Positions 39,036 through 48,266 of a DNA stretch of 64,000 nucleotides are shown in pieces. Below the pieces are notes generated by a model. It ran no database searches and was not told the DNA's origin. It saw only the letters and a program-made list of their open reading frames with translations. The first letter of the stretch is position 1; every line of letters starts with the position of its first letter. The stretch is from an uncultured Clostridia bacterium (GTDB lineage: Bacteria; Bacillota; Clostridia; Christensenellales; Borkfalkiaceae): contig CALVWR010000007.1 in assembly GCA_944367565.1 (NCBI GenBank), forward strand, positions 1 to 64,000. The letters are read 5' to 3'. A program made the translations under genes and the position numbers.

Positions 39036-40168
39036 AGAAGCGGGAATTTCAGCGTTGCACCAACTGCGTGATGGATACGACGGACAGCGCCATTACCTTT
39101 GACGAAAAAGGGGTGTGCGATTTCTGCAACGATTATTATAAAAACATTCTGCCGAAATGGCATGTGGACGAGAAGAGCAAAGCGGAACTTCTCGAGATTG
39201 CAAAGAAGATCCGGAAGGCGGGACGGAAGGGCAAGTACGACTGCATCATCGGGATGAGCGGCGGCGTGGACAGTTCTTATCTTTGCTATATCGCAAAGGA
39301 AGTGATGGGGCTGCGTCCTCTTCTGTATTCGTCGGATACGGGATGGAATCTGAAAATTGCCGACGATAACATCAGGAAAATCGCGCAGGGGTTAAACCTC
39401 GATCTCGTGACGGAACAGGTCGATTGGGAGGAAATGAAAGATCTGCAGCTGGCCTTTTTTAAGTCGCAGGTGCCGTATCAGGATCTTCCGCAGGATCATG
39501 CGATCTTTGCCGGATTATACAATTACGCCGTAAAGCACAAGATCCGGTATGTGCTTACGGGGGCGAACAATGCGACGGAATGTATCCGTCCGCCGGTGGA
39601 ATGGGTTTATCAGAACGATCTGAAGTTCATTTTGGATGTGCACAAAAGGTTCGGGAAAAGGAAACTGAAGAATTTTCCGAAATGCAGTATGCTCAGATAC
39701 AGGCTGATTTACCCGTATTTTTACGGTATGAAGCGTGTTGCGCCGCTCAACTATGTGGAATACGACAAGGAAAAGGCAAAGGCTTTTTTGCAGGAAAGAT
39801 TCGGCTGGGAAACATACGACAACAAGCATTACGAAAATATCTTCACGCGTTTTTACGAAGGGTATTATCTGCCCCGCAAGTTCGGCTACGACAAACGCAA
39901 ATGTTATTTGTCGAATCTGATCCTGACGGGAGCCGTCACGCGGGATGAAGCGCTCAGAGAACTGGAAAAACAGCCTTACGACGAGGCGACGATGCAGGCG
40001 GATAAGGCGTACATTGCGGAGAAGCTCGGAATCGGCACGGAGGAATTCGACGCCATCATGTCGGGAGAGAACAAGACGTTCAGAGATTACAGAAATTCTT
40101 ACAATTTCATTCGTTTTTGCACGAAGATTCTGCGCGCGGCGGGAAAAGAAAAAAAGATGTTCAGGTAA
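39032..40168 (+). CDS. N-acetyl sugar amidotransferase (WbpG/PseA-like)
   Basis: 378 aa ATP-pyrophosphatase that converts an acetamido group of a nucleotide sugar to an acetamidino group. Start at 39032 overlaps the upstream stop (ATGA) and gives the conserved RCTNCVMDTTDSAITFDEKG, then CDFCNDY (zinc cysteines) and the PP-loop IGMSGGVDSSYL. WbpG enzymes normally take ammonia from HisH/HisF-like partners (WbpH/WbpI in nomenclature varies), and none is encoded in this operon. Confidence 0.85.
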   Translation: MKKREFQRCTNCVMDTTDSAITFDEKGVCDFCNDYYKNILPKWHVDEKSKAELLEIAKKIRKAGRKGKYDCIIGMSGGVDSSYLCYIAKEVMGLRPLLYSSDTGWNLKIADDNIRKIAQGLNLDLVTEQVDWEEMKDLQLAFFKSQVPYQDLPQDHAIFAGLYNYAVKHKIRYVLTGANNATECIRPPVEWVYQNDLKFILDVHKRFGKRKLKNFPKCSMLRYRLIYPYFYGMKRVAPLNYVEYDKEKAKAFLQERFGWETYDNKHYENIFTRFYEGYYLPRKFGYDKRKCYLSNLILTGAVTRDEALRELEKQPYDEATMQADKAYIAEKLGIGTEEFDAIMSGENKTFRDYRNSYNFIRFCTKILRAAGKEKKMFR

Positions 40169-40177
40169 CGGACCGGG

Positions 40178-41431
40178 ATGGAAAGGCGAATGAGGGTATT
40201 GCAAATCGACGTGAACTGCAAGCAAGGCAGTACGGGGAAGATCGTTTATGATCTCTATTCTTACGGAAATTCTCACGGAGCGGAAATGGCGGTATGTTAC
40301 GGAAGAGGCCCCGCGCTCAGAGAAAAAAACATTTATAAATTCGGTCTGGACGGGGAAACGTATCTGCACGCACTGCTGACCCGTTTGACGGGGCGAACGG
40401 GATGCTATTCCTTCTTTTCGACGAGAAGGCTGCTGCGGTTCATAAAGAGATTCCGCCCCGACGTGATTCACCTGCACGAACTGCACGCGTATTTCGTCGA
40501 TTTCAAACCGCTGTTGCGTTTTATCGCGGAAAACGAAATCCCCGTCGTATGGACGTTCCACTGCGAATTCATGTATACGGGCAAATGCGGATACGCGAAC
40601 GATTGTATGCGGTTTACGGAAAATTGCGGCAGATGTACGGAGTTGAGAGAATATCCGAAAACATTGTTTTTCGATCGGACGGCGAAGATGCTGGACGAAA
40701 AGAAAAGGCTTCTTTCAAAGCTGCAAAGGCTCATCGTCGCAACGCCGTCGAAATGGCTTGCAGACCGGGTAAAACTTTCGTTCCTCAAAGATCGCCGCGT
40801 CGAGCTGGTCTACAACGGGATCGATACGACGGTTTTTTGTCCGAGAAACGCGGATGCGCTGAGAAACGAACTGAAGATCTCCCGGGAGGAAAAAGTGATC
40901 CTTTCCGTCGCGCCCGACATTATGTCCGAAAGAAAAGGCGGAAGTTTCGTGCTGCAACTCGCGGAGCGGTTCCGCGGGGAGCGTGTGAAATTTGTATTGG
41001 TAGGCGTGAAAAACTGCGCGGTGCCGCATGCGGACAACGTGATTCTGATTCCGCCCGTTTCGGATCAGATCCGCCTTGCTCAATTCTATTCCATGGCGGA
41101 TCTGTTCGTCATCTGCAGTCATAAAGAGAATTTCCCGACGACGTGTCTGGAAGCGCAATGCTGCGGCACGTCCGTTTGCGGGTTCGCAACCGGCGGGACG
41201 ACGGAAACGTGTATCGACGGCACGGAAAATTTTGTGGAATTCGGAGATGTCGGCGCGCTGGCGGACGTCCTGCGGAAAAATCTGTCGGAGCTGCCGGACA
41301 GAACGGCGACGGCTTCGGAAGCAAAAAATCGTTTTTCTTACGATACGATGAGCGAAAAATATTTCGCTTTCTATCGGGAACTTCTGGCAAAACAGGAAAA
41401 AGACGATCGGGGGGATTCGTCAAAATTATGA
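40178..41431 (+). CDS. Glycosyltransferase family 4
   Basis: 417 aa GT-B fold. N-terminus RVLQIDVNCKQGSTGKIVYD and the cysteine-rich stretch FMYTGKCGYANDCMRF...CGRC are characteristic of a branch of capsule transferases; the donor half has SVAPDIMSERKGG and the C-terminal ENFPTTCLEAQCCGTSVCG. Start could be ATG 40178 or the better conserved ATG 40190. Ten bp after the amidotransferase; overlaps the next gene (ATGA). Confidence 0.88.
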   Translation: MERRMRVLQIDVNCKQGSTGKIVYDLYSYGNSHGAEMAVCYGRGPALREKNIYKFGLDGETYLHALLTRLTGRTGCYSFFSTRRLLRFIKRFRPDVIHLHELHAYFVDFKPLLRFIAENEIPVVWTFHCEFMYTGKCGYANDCMRFTENCGRCTELREYPKTLFFDRTAKMLDEKKRLLSKLQRLIVATPSKWLADRVKLSFLKDRRVELVYNGIDTTVFCPRNADALRNELKISREEKVILSVAPDIMSERKGGSFVLQLAERFRGERVKFVLVGVKNCAVPHADNVILIPPVSDQIRLAQFYSMADLFVICSHKENFPTTCLEAQCCGTSVCGFATGGTTETCIDGTENFVEFGDVGALADVLRKNLSELPDRTATASEAKNRFSYDTMSEKYFAFYRELLAKQEKDDRGDSSKL

Positions 41432-42525
41432 AAGTTTTAGTTTTAAGCAACGTGCCTTCTCCGTATTTCGTGGATTTCATGAATGAACTCGGAAAATTCT
41501 GCGATCTGACGGTTGTTTTTGAAAAGAAAACGTCCACGATCAGGGATAAAAGCTGGCTGAATTTCCGTTTTATAAACTTCAAGGGCGTCATTTTGAAAGG
41601 AATCCCGACGGGCGAGGCGAACGCGTTCAGTCCCGGGGTGCGAAAATTTCTCAAAAAAGGGATGTTCGATCAGATCATCGTCACGAATATGTGCACGCCC
41701 ACGGGAATGTATGCTGTTTCCATTCTCAAACGGAGAAAGATTCCGTATATGCTGCAAAGCGAAGGCGGGATCGCCAAGGACGGCAAAGGCTGGAAGGAAC
41801 GGCTGAAAAAGCATATCATGCGCGGCGCGGCGGGGTATCTTTCGACCACAAAACTCGGCGCGGAGTATTTTCTTCAGTACGGAGCGACGAAAGATAAATT
41901 GCATAAATTCATCTTTCCTTCGCTCTACGATAAAGAGGTTTTGAAAGAACCGGTGTGTATGGAGGAAAAACGTCGGCTTCGGGAAGAGCTCGGAATATCG
42001 GAAAACAAAGCGATTATTTCTGTCGGACAATTTATTTATAGAAAAGGGTTCGACGTGTTGCTGAAAGCGGCGGAAGGCTTTCCCGAAAGCGTAGGGTTTT
42101 ATTTTGTAGGCGGAGAACCCACGGAGGAATATCTCGATCTACAACGCAAACTCGGTTTGAAAAACGTGCATTTTATCGGATTTAAAAACAAAGAATCGCT
42201 TTTGAAATATTATCGGGCGGCGGATTTGTTCGTTCTTCCCACGAGGGAAGATACGTGGGGACTGGTGATAAACGAAGCGATGGCGCAGGGCTTGCCCGTG
42301 ATCACCACGACGAGATGCGTTGCCGGGACCGAGTTCGTACAGGACGGCGAAACGGGATATCTGGTTCCGCCCGACGACGTGGGTGCGCTGCATGACGCTA
42401 TGGAAAAAGTTATTTTTGACAATGCGCTTTTGGAAAAGATGTCCGAAAACAGTTTGAAAAAAGCGCAGGGATATACGTTTGAAAAAGCGGCGGCGCGGCA
42501 TATGGAAATTTTGAACGAAAGATGA
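41428..42525 (+). CDS. Glycosyltransferase family 4
   Basis: 365 aa GT-B fold. Start at 41428 overlaps the upstream stop. MKVLVLSNVPSPYFVDFMNEL is the acceptor-side start, IISVGQFIYRKGFDVLL begins the donor domain and VLPTREDTWGLVINEAMAQG is the classic EX7E-type donor motif. Overlaps the next start by 4 bp (ATGA). Acceptor and donor unknown. Confidence 0.9.
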   Translation: MKVLVLSNVPSPYFVDFMNELGKFCDLTVVFEKKTSTIRDKSWLNFRFINFKGVILKGIPTGEANAFSPGVRKFLKKGMFDQIIVTNMCTPTGMYAVSILKRRKIPYMLQSEGGIAKDGKGWKERLKKHIMRGAAGYLSTTKLGAEYFLQYGATKDKLHKFIFPSLYDKEVLKEPVCMEEKRRLREELGISENKAIISVGQFIYRKGFDVLLKAAEGFPESVGFYFVGGEPTEEYLDLQRKLGLKNVHFIGFKNKESLLKYYRAADLFVLPTREDTWGLVINEAMAQGLPVITTTRCVAGTEFVQDGETGYLVPPDDVGALHDAMEKVIFDNALLEKMSENSLKKAQGYTFEKAAARHMEILNER

Positions 42526-43670
42526 TTTTATATTTGAGTTCGGCGACTTCGCGCGCCGTTTTTGAAGAAAAATTCTTAAAAGGCGAGATTGTCGGCGTCA
42601 ATCCGGCGCAGAAGTTCAATTACAATCTGATCCGGGGTCTTTCCCTTTTCACGCCGGTGACGGCGATTTCCGCTCTGCCCGTCAGATCGGATGTGAAAAG
42701 CGAGCGTATCTGCGTCGGGGAGGACGGCGTGCAATATATCTGCATTGCCGCCGTACGGGGAAAGACGAGGAAGATCTTCAATATTATAAATTACAAAAGA
42801 GAATTGAAGCGCATCGTGAAACGGGAAAGACCGGAATGGATCGTCTGCGACGCGGTGAGCCTTTCCTCTTCCTGGGCGGCGCGGTATGCGGCGCGGAAAT
42901 ACAAGATTCCGTGCGCGGCGGTCGTGACGGATATTCCCGGACTGATTTCCGGAAAACGGGGGATCTTCGAAACGCTGTCGCGGAAATTTCTCGAACGTTA
43001 CGATGCGTATATTTTACTGACGGAAGCGATGAACGACGTCGTGAATCCGCGGCGCAAGCCTTATCTGATTATGGAGGGATCCTGCTTTCCGGAACCAAAA
43101 GAGGCAAGGGAAACGCCGAAGGAAAAGATCTGTCTGTACAGCGGCGCGTTATGGCGTAACGCGGGGCTGGAAACGATGATGCGCGGCTTTGTCGCGGCGG
43201 GGATTGCGGACGCACAGCTGCATCTCTACGGGGACGGAGCGTTCCGTTCCGGGGTGGAAGCGTTCTGCTCTTCGCATGAAAATGTAAAATACATGGGGTG
43301 TGTTTCCTCGGAGGAAATCGTGAAAAGACAGCGGGAGGCGACGCTGCTCGTCAATCCGCGCCGGACGGATCTTCCCTTTACGAAATATTCCTTTCCGTCG
43401 AAAACGCTGGAATATATGCTTTCGGGAACGCCGGTGCTGATGACGCGGCTGCCGGGAGTCCCGGAAGAATACGAACCGTACGTATATTTTGTGGAAGAAG
43501 AAAGCGTAGACGGGTTTGCCGCCGCTTTTCGTGAGATTTTGGGAAAAAACGAAGCGGAACTTTGCGAAAAGGGAGAAAAAGCGCGTAAGTTCGTAGCGGA
43601 AAAAAAATCGTATGCCGTGCAGGCGGAAAGAATAGATCGCTTTCTGAGCGGGTTGAAAGGAAAAAATTGA
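42522..43670 (+). CDS. Glycosyltransferase (GT4-like)
   Basis: 382 aa, GT-B-like. The N-terminal half is divergent (MILYLSSATSRAVFEEKF...NYNLIRGLSLFTPVTAIS), and the C-terminal donor half is clear (ICLYSGALWRNAGLETMM; LPFTKYSFPSKTLEYMLSGTPVLMTRLPG). No signal peptide. Its stop overlaps the TTG start of the polymerase gene. Confidence 0.82.
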   Translation: MILYLSSATSRAVFEEKFLKGEIVGVNPAQKFNYNLIRGLSLFTPVTAISALPVRSDVKSERICVGEDGVQYICIAAVRGKTRKIFNIINYKRELKRIVKRERPEWIVCDAVSLSSSWAARYAARKYKIPCAAVVTDIPGLISGKRGIFETLSRKFLERYDAYILLTEAMNDVVNPRRKPYLIMEGSCFPEPKEARETPKEKICLYSGALWRNAGLETMMRGFVAAGIADAQLHLYGDGAFRSGVEAFCSSHENVKYMGCVSSEEIVKRQREATLLVNPRRTDLPFTKYSFPSKTLEYMLSGTPVLMTRLPGVPEEYEPYVYFVEEESVDGFAAAFREILGKNEAELCEKGEKARKFVAEKKSYAVQAERIDRFLSGLKGKN

Positions 43671-44980
43671 GAGTTCATCTGAAAAAAAACAACCTCGATA
43701 AAACGGTGCTGATCTTGTGGTTGGCGTTCACTTATTTAGGTTGTGTAAGCAAATTCATCGTGACCTTGACGGGCGGATTCGGCTATGTAACGATCTCCTG
43801 GGCTTTTTTCCTGTATTTCGCCGTTTTTTATCTGGACGGGCTGAAATCATGGAAAAAGTCTTTGACGATGTTTCTGCCTTTTTTGGTGTTTGCCGCGGTT
43901 TATTCGATTCAGTTCCAGTTTGTGTTCCGAAGCGCCCCCGTCACGGAAAACGCGGTCAGCGCAATCTTGGGGAAAGGCGTAAAAATCGATGTCTGGAATA
44001 TGTTTTTGCTGTTACCTTTTGTGGGGAGCTGTGTTTTTCTGCTGATCAAATCCGATGCGCAGATGAAATACATCGTCAAATATGTGACGCTCATGATTTT
44101 CGGCGTGGCGAGCGTGTACGGATTCATCATGGGACTTATCGATCCGAATTTTATCCGCAATACGGCGGCGGGAACATCGGATTCTTTCGTAACGTACGGC
44201 ACCATCTATGCGTTGGTAATCCTCATTCCCGTGGTGCTTTACCTTGCGGTGCGGGCGCAAGGTAAGAAAAAAGCGGCGTTCGTCGCGATATCGTTGCTGT
44301 ATATCGGCTGTGTGATGGTCGTGGAATTTTTTATCGGGATCATAGCTACCGTCGTCGGGATCGTCTTGTTTGTCTTCGGACTGATCAAGAATAAGCGGCT
44401 CATGATCACGCTTGCCGTCGCCCTGTTTGTGCTGGTTTTGTTTCTGGCCGTGACGGGATATTATGCAGACCTGCTTCGCGGGATCGCGCGGATCGTTCCG
44501 CTCGATTACATCGGGGAAAGGATCGAACAGACCATTCTCTTTCTGGAAACGGGGGAGCTTGAAGGATCCGGCATACGTTTTGAAATGTATTTCGATACGT
44601 TTCTCATGTTTTTGAAGCATCCGTTTTTCGGCAATATTATCTGGTATCCCGACGCGACCGATTTTTTTGTGAACGAAGCGGGAAAAACGGCTATTTATTG
44701 CGGACATTCTACAAATCTCGACGTACTTTCCTGTTGCGGAATTTTAGTATTTTCCCTTTACGCGTATTTTTTCGTAATCATGTATAAAGAGGGGCTGCGG
44801 GGGAAAACGGGACTCGAAAAATATACGGTTTTGATTTCTGCCGGGCTATATATCTTTATTTCGTCGGTCAATACGGTGTTCGGCGTTGCGCAGATTTTGC
44901 CGGCGATCATCTTTCTTGTTCCGTGTCTGATGCAGAAAGATATCGAAATCGGAATGCTTACGGGGGAAGAACTTTTATGA
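43667..44980 (+). CDS. Oligosaccharide repeat-unit polymerase (Wzy/O-antigen ligase-like)
   Basis: 437 aa, almost entirely hydrophobic with roughly ten to eleven membrane helices and one large periplasm-side loop around 280-330 (ERIEQTILFLETGELEGSGIRFEMYF), the layout of Wzy polymerases. Start is a TTG at 43667 overlapping the previous stop, with GAAAGGA six bases upstream. Would join repeat units after flipping. Sequence is poorly conserved in this family, so the role rests on topology and context. Confidence 0.8.
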   Translation: MRVHLKKNNLDKTVLILWLAFTYLGCVSKFIVTLTGGFGYVTISWAFFLYFAVFYLDGLKSWKKSLTMFLPFLVFAAVYSIQFQFVFRSAPVTENAVSAILGKGVKIDVWNMFLLLPFVGSCVFLLIKSDAQMKYIVKYVTLMIFGVASVYGFIMGLIDPNFIRNTAAGTSDSFVTYGTIYALVILIPVVLYLAVRAQGKKKAAFVAISLLYIGCVMVVEFFIGIIATVVGIVLFVFGLIKNKRLMITLAVALFVLVLFLAVTGYYADLLRGIARIVPLDYIGERIEQTILFLETGELEGSGIRFEMYFDTFLMFLKHPFFGNIIWYPDATDFFVNEAGKTAIYCGHSTNLDVLSCCGILVFSLYAYFFVIMYKEGLRGKTGLEKYTVLISAGLYIFISSVNTVFGVAQILPAIIFLVPCLMQKDIEIGMLTGEELL

Positions 44981-46230
44981 AAACGCTCTGGCTTTGCAAC
45001 GGGATCCTGAAAAGAGTTGCGAAAGCGCTCGATATTGCGGAAAATCCTGTTTCCGGCTGGCTGGACGGCGCGGCAGAGGGGTTATTGACCGACGGCGCGT
45101 ATACGCTGACGGCGGTTTTTCCGTATTCGAAAAATCTGCGCGGTACGGCAGACGGAATCGGATATGTCACGTTCGGCGAAAAGGATCGTAAAAAAATGCG
45201 CGCGATGTTCGTTGCGGTATTGAGAGAGATCAAACCGGACATCGTGCATATTTTCGGCACGGAATTTTATCATTCCAAGGCAATGGCGGAAGCGTGCAAA
45301 GGGGAAAACATCCCGTTTGTCGTCGGGATTCAGGGGCTGGTAAGCGAGTATGCAAGACATTATTTTGCGTTTTTGCCGGAAAAAATCATACGCAAAAATA
45401 CGTTCCGGGATCTGCTCCGGCGAAACAACATAAAAAGACAGGCCGATGTGTTTAGAAGGCGCGGAAAATGGGAAATCGAAACGCTTTGTATGGCGGAGCA
45501 TGTTATCGGCAGAACCGACTGGGATAAAGCGTGCGTGTATGCGATCAATCCGAACGCAGACTATCATTTCTGCAACGAAACGCTGCGGCCGGCATTTTAC
45601 GGGCAGGCATGGTCGGCGGACAATTGCGAGCGGCACAGTTTGTTTGCGAGTCAGAGCGGTTATCCCATCAAGGGGTTTCATCTTTTGCTGGAGGCGGCGG
45701 CGATTTTAAAAAGAGCTTACCCCGATCTGAAGATTTACACGACGGGCGCAAGCGTGTTCAATCCGACGTTTTCGCAGCGGTTGCACAGGACGTATTACAA
45801 AAAATATCTCGCCGATCTTATCGTCCGGTACGGGCTGCAAGACAGCGTGGTCTTTCTCGGGTCGCTGAAGGAAGAGGAGATGTGCCGGCAATATTTGAAG
45901 GCGCACGTATTCGTGTTGCCGTCGAGCATCGAAAATTCCCCGAATTCCGTGGGCGAGGCGACGATGCTCGGGGTGCCGACGGTCGCTTCGGACGTGGGAG
46001 GGGTGAAAAATCTGATGACTCACGGCGAGGACGGGTTTGTGTATCCTTACGACGAACCGAAAGTGCTTGCCTGGTATATCAAGAAAATTTTCGACGACGA
46101 CGAGCTGGCGTTGCGTTTTTCCGAAAGCGCGCGAAAACGGGCGGAAAAGATTTACGACGTGCAGAAAAATGCGGACAGGTTACGGGAGATTTATAAAACT
46201 GTGACGGGAAAACGGGAGAACGGGTCATGA
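44977..46230 (+). CDS. Glycosyltransferase family 4
   Basis: 417 aa GT-B fold; start at 44977 overlaps the polymerase stop (ATGA). MKTLWLCNGILKRVAKAL start, PDIVHIFGTEFYHSKAM, then donor half with SGYPIKGFHLLLEA and VLPSSIENSPNSVGEATMLG. Ends ESARKRAEKIYDVQKNADRLREIY, a stretch echoed at the end of the next gene. Overlaps it by 4 bp. Confidence 0.9.
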   Translation: MKTLWLCNGILKRVAKALDIAENPVSGWLDGAAEGLLTDGAYTLTAVFPYSKNLRGTADGIGYVTFGEKDRKKMRAMFVAVLREIKPDIVHIFGTEFYHSKAMAEACKGENIPFVVGIQGLVSEYARHYFAFLPEKIIRKNTFRDLLRRNNIKRQADVFRRRGKWEIETLCMAEHVIGRTDWDKACVYAINPNADYHFCNETLRPAFYGQAWSADNCERHSLFASQSGYPIKGFHLLLEAAAILKRAYPDLKIYTTGASVFNPTFSQRLHRTYYKKYLADLIVRYGLQDSVVFLGSLKEEEMCRQYLKAHVFVLPSSIENSPNSVGEATMLGVPTVASDVGGVKNLMTHGEDGFVYPYDEPKVLAWYIKKIFDDDELALRFSESARKRAEKIYDVQKNADRLREIYKTVTGKRENGS

Positions 46231-46931
46231 TCGTAACGTTTTATTCCAATTTTCTGAATCATCATCAGTTATCGTTTTGTCTGGAAATGCAGAGACTGAC
46301 GCGGGGAAATTTTTTTTTCGTTGCGGATATCCCGATTTCTGCGGATCGGTTACGTCTGGGGTATGAAGATCTGAATCATCTGCCCTTTGTGATTCGTGCC
46401 TATGAAAGCGAAAAAGAGAGAAAACGGGCGGAAACGCTTTGTCTAAAAAGCGATTTCATCATTCACGGATCCGCTTCGGAAGAATATATCAGAATGCGGA
46501 TGAAAAACGATAAAAAACTTGCGTTTCGGTATTCGGAAAGATGGCTTAAAGACGGGATATGGCATATGTTCAGTCCGCGGGCGCGTTATTTTGTCAATCG
46601 GGATCACGGAGTCTACCGCAAGGAACCGTTGTATATGCTGTGCGCAAGTGCGTTTGCCGCGGCGGATCTGAAGCGTTTCGGGGTGTATTGCGGAAAAACC
46701 TATAAATGGGGATATTTTCCGGAAGCGAAACGGTACGAGGATCTCGACGGCTTGCTTGCGAAAAAGGAAACGCATACGCTTCTTTGGGCGGGACGATATT
46801 TGGAATGGAAGCATCCCGAAAGCGCGCGAAAGCGTGCGGCGGCGACGTACGACGCAAAGAACAATCTGCGTACGCTGACAAATATTTACCGTACGATTCT
46901 TCAAAAAAGCCGGGAAGGCGGAATATGCTGA
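46227..46931 (+). CDS. Internally deleted glycosyltransferase
   Basis: Only 234 aa. The N-terminal 190 residues are a normal GT4 acceptor domain (VTFYSNFLNHHQLSFCLEMQRL; YKWGYFPEAKRY; LLWAGRYLEWKHPE), but right after WKHPE the sequence jumps to SARKRAAATYDAKNNLRTLTNIY, the C-terminal helix of such enzymes. The donor-binding Rossmann domain, roughly 130-150 residues, is missing in frame. The junction contains a 16-base stretch (46816-46831) also present in the previous gene (46121-46136). Probably catalytically dead; could also be an assembly collapse between similar genes. Confidence 0.8.
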   Translation: MIVTFYSNFLNHHQLSFCLEMQRLTRGNFFFVADIPISADRLRLGYEDLNHLPFVIRAYESEKERKRAETLCLKSDFIIHGSASEEYIRMRMKNDKKLAFRYSERWLKDGIWHMFSPRARYFVNRDHGVYRKEPLYMLCASAFAAADLKRFGVYCGKTYKWGYFPEAKRYEDLDGLLAKKETHTLLWAGRYLEWKHPESARKRAAATYDAKNNLRTLTNIYRTILQKSREGGIC

Positions 46932-48265
46932 AAAACAGGGTCGCAAAAAATTCCGCGTGGCTGATCGGTTGCAGGATCGTGCAGACGTGTATCAGTTTTG
47001 TTGTCAGCATGCTGACCGCGCGATATCTCGGTCCGTCGAACTACGGACTGGTCAACTATGCCGCGTCGATCGTGGCGTTTGTCGTACCGATCATGTATCT
47101 CGGGATCAACAACATTCTCGTACAGGAACTGGTAAGCGAACCGGAAAAGGAAGGCGAGATCGTAGGGACTGCCTGTACGTTGAGTTTTCTTTCCTCGCTT
47201 TTGTGTATCGGCGGGGTCGTTGCGTTTTCCGCGGTAGCGAACGCGGGCGAAAAAAACACCCTGATCGTCTGCGCGCTTTACAGCGTACTTCTGATTTTCC
47301 AGAGTTTCGATATGCTGCAGTACTGGTTTCAGTCGAAACTTCTTTCAAAATATACTTCGCTCGCCGCGTTGGGGGCATATGTCGTCGTTGCGGCATACAA
47401 AATATTTTTGCTTGTTACGGGGAAAAGCGTCTACTGGTTCGCCGTATCCAACGCGCTCGATTATTTTCTCATCGCCCTGATGTCGTACATCATCTATCGA
47501 AAAATAGGCGGTAAGAAATTCCGTTTTTCCCGTTCGGTTGCGGTAAAACTGATTGCAAAAGGAAAGTATTATATCGTTGCGGGATTGATGGTGACGGTTT
47601 TTGCCGAGACCGACAAGGTCATGATCATGCTGATGATCGGGGAAACCGAAGTCGGATATTACGGAGCTGCCGTAACCGTGGCAAGCATCACTTCGTTTGT
47701 TTTTTCCGCATTGATCGATTCTTTCCGTCCGCTGATCCTGATCGCGAAAGGCAAGGATGAGACCGCTTATCGGCTGAACATGAAGAGACTGTACGGTCTT
47801 GTCATTTATCTTTCTTTGTTACAAAGTCTGGTCATATCGCTGTTTGCCGGATTTATCATATCTTTCCTTTACGGGGAAGCGTACGCACCTGCGGCGGGGG
47901 CTTTGCGGATTATCGTATGGTATACCACGTTTTCTTACGTCGGAGCGGTGCGCAACATCTGGATTCTGGCGGAGAACAAGCATCGTTTTCTGTGGATCAT
48001 CAATCTTACGGGTGCGTTGTTCAACGTCGGATTAAACGCGTTGCTCATTCCGCTCTGGGGAATCAACGGTGCCGCCGCCGCTTCTTTGATGACGCAGTTT
48101 TTCACGAACGTCGTGCTGGGATACATCATCAAACCGATATGGGGCAACAACGCGCTGATGCTGCAAAGTTTAAATCCGAAAATTCTTTTCGATCTGGTCA
48201 GACAGGAGAAAGGGAACAGAAAATCGAAGCGAAACGAGAAAAATACAGAGCAAAAAGGAGAGTAA
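46925..48265 (+). CDS. Polysaccharide flippase (Wzx, MOP superfamily)
   Basis: 446 aa with about 12-14 hydrophobic helices. N-terminus NRVAKNSAWLIGCRIVQTCIS followed by LTARYLGPSNYGLVNYA is the standard Wzx start. It would move undecaprenyl-linked repeat units across the membrane. Start at 46925 overlaps the upstream gene by 7 bp; a longer in-frame stretch to 46706 lies inside that gene. Confidence 0.92.
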   Translation: MLKNRVAKNSAWLIGCRIVQTCISFVVSMLTARYLGPSNYGLVNYAASIVAFVVPIMYLGINNILVQELVSEPEKEGEIVGTACTLSFLSSLLCIGGVVAFSAVANAGEKNTLIVCALYSVLLIFQSFDMLQYWFQSKLLSKYTSLAALGAYVVVAAYKIFLLVTGKSVYWFAVSNALDYFLIALMSYIIYRKIGGKKFRFSRSVAVKLIAKGKYYIVAGLMVTVFAETDKVMIMLMIGETEVGYYGAAVTVASITSFVFSALIDSFRPLILIAKGKDETAYRLNMKRLYGLVIYLSLLQSLVISLFAGFIISFLYGEAYAPAAGALRIIVWYTTFSYVGAVRNIWILAENKHRFLWIINLTGALFNVGLNALLIPLWGINGAAAASLMTQFFTNVVLGYIIKPIWGNNALMLQSLNPKILFDLVRQEKGNRKSKRNEKNTEQKGE

Positions 48266-48266
48266 T

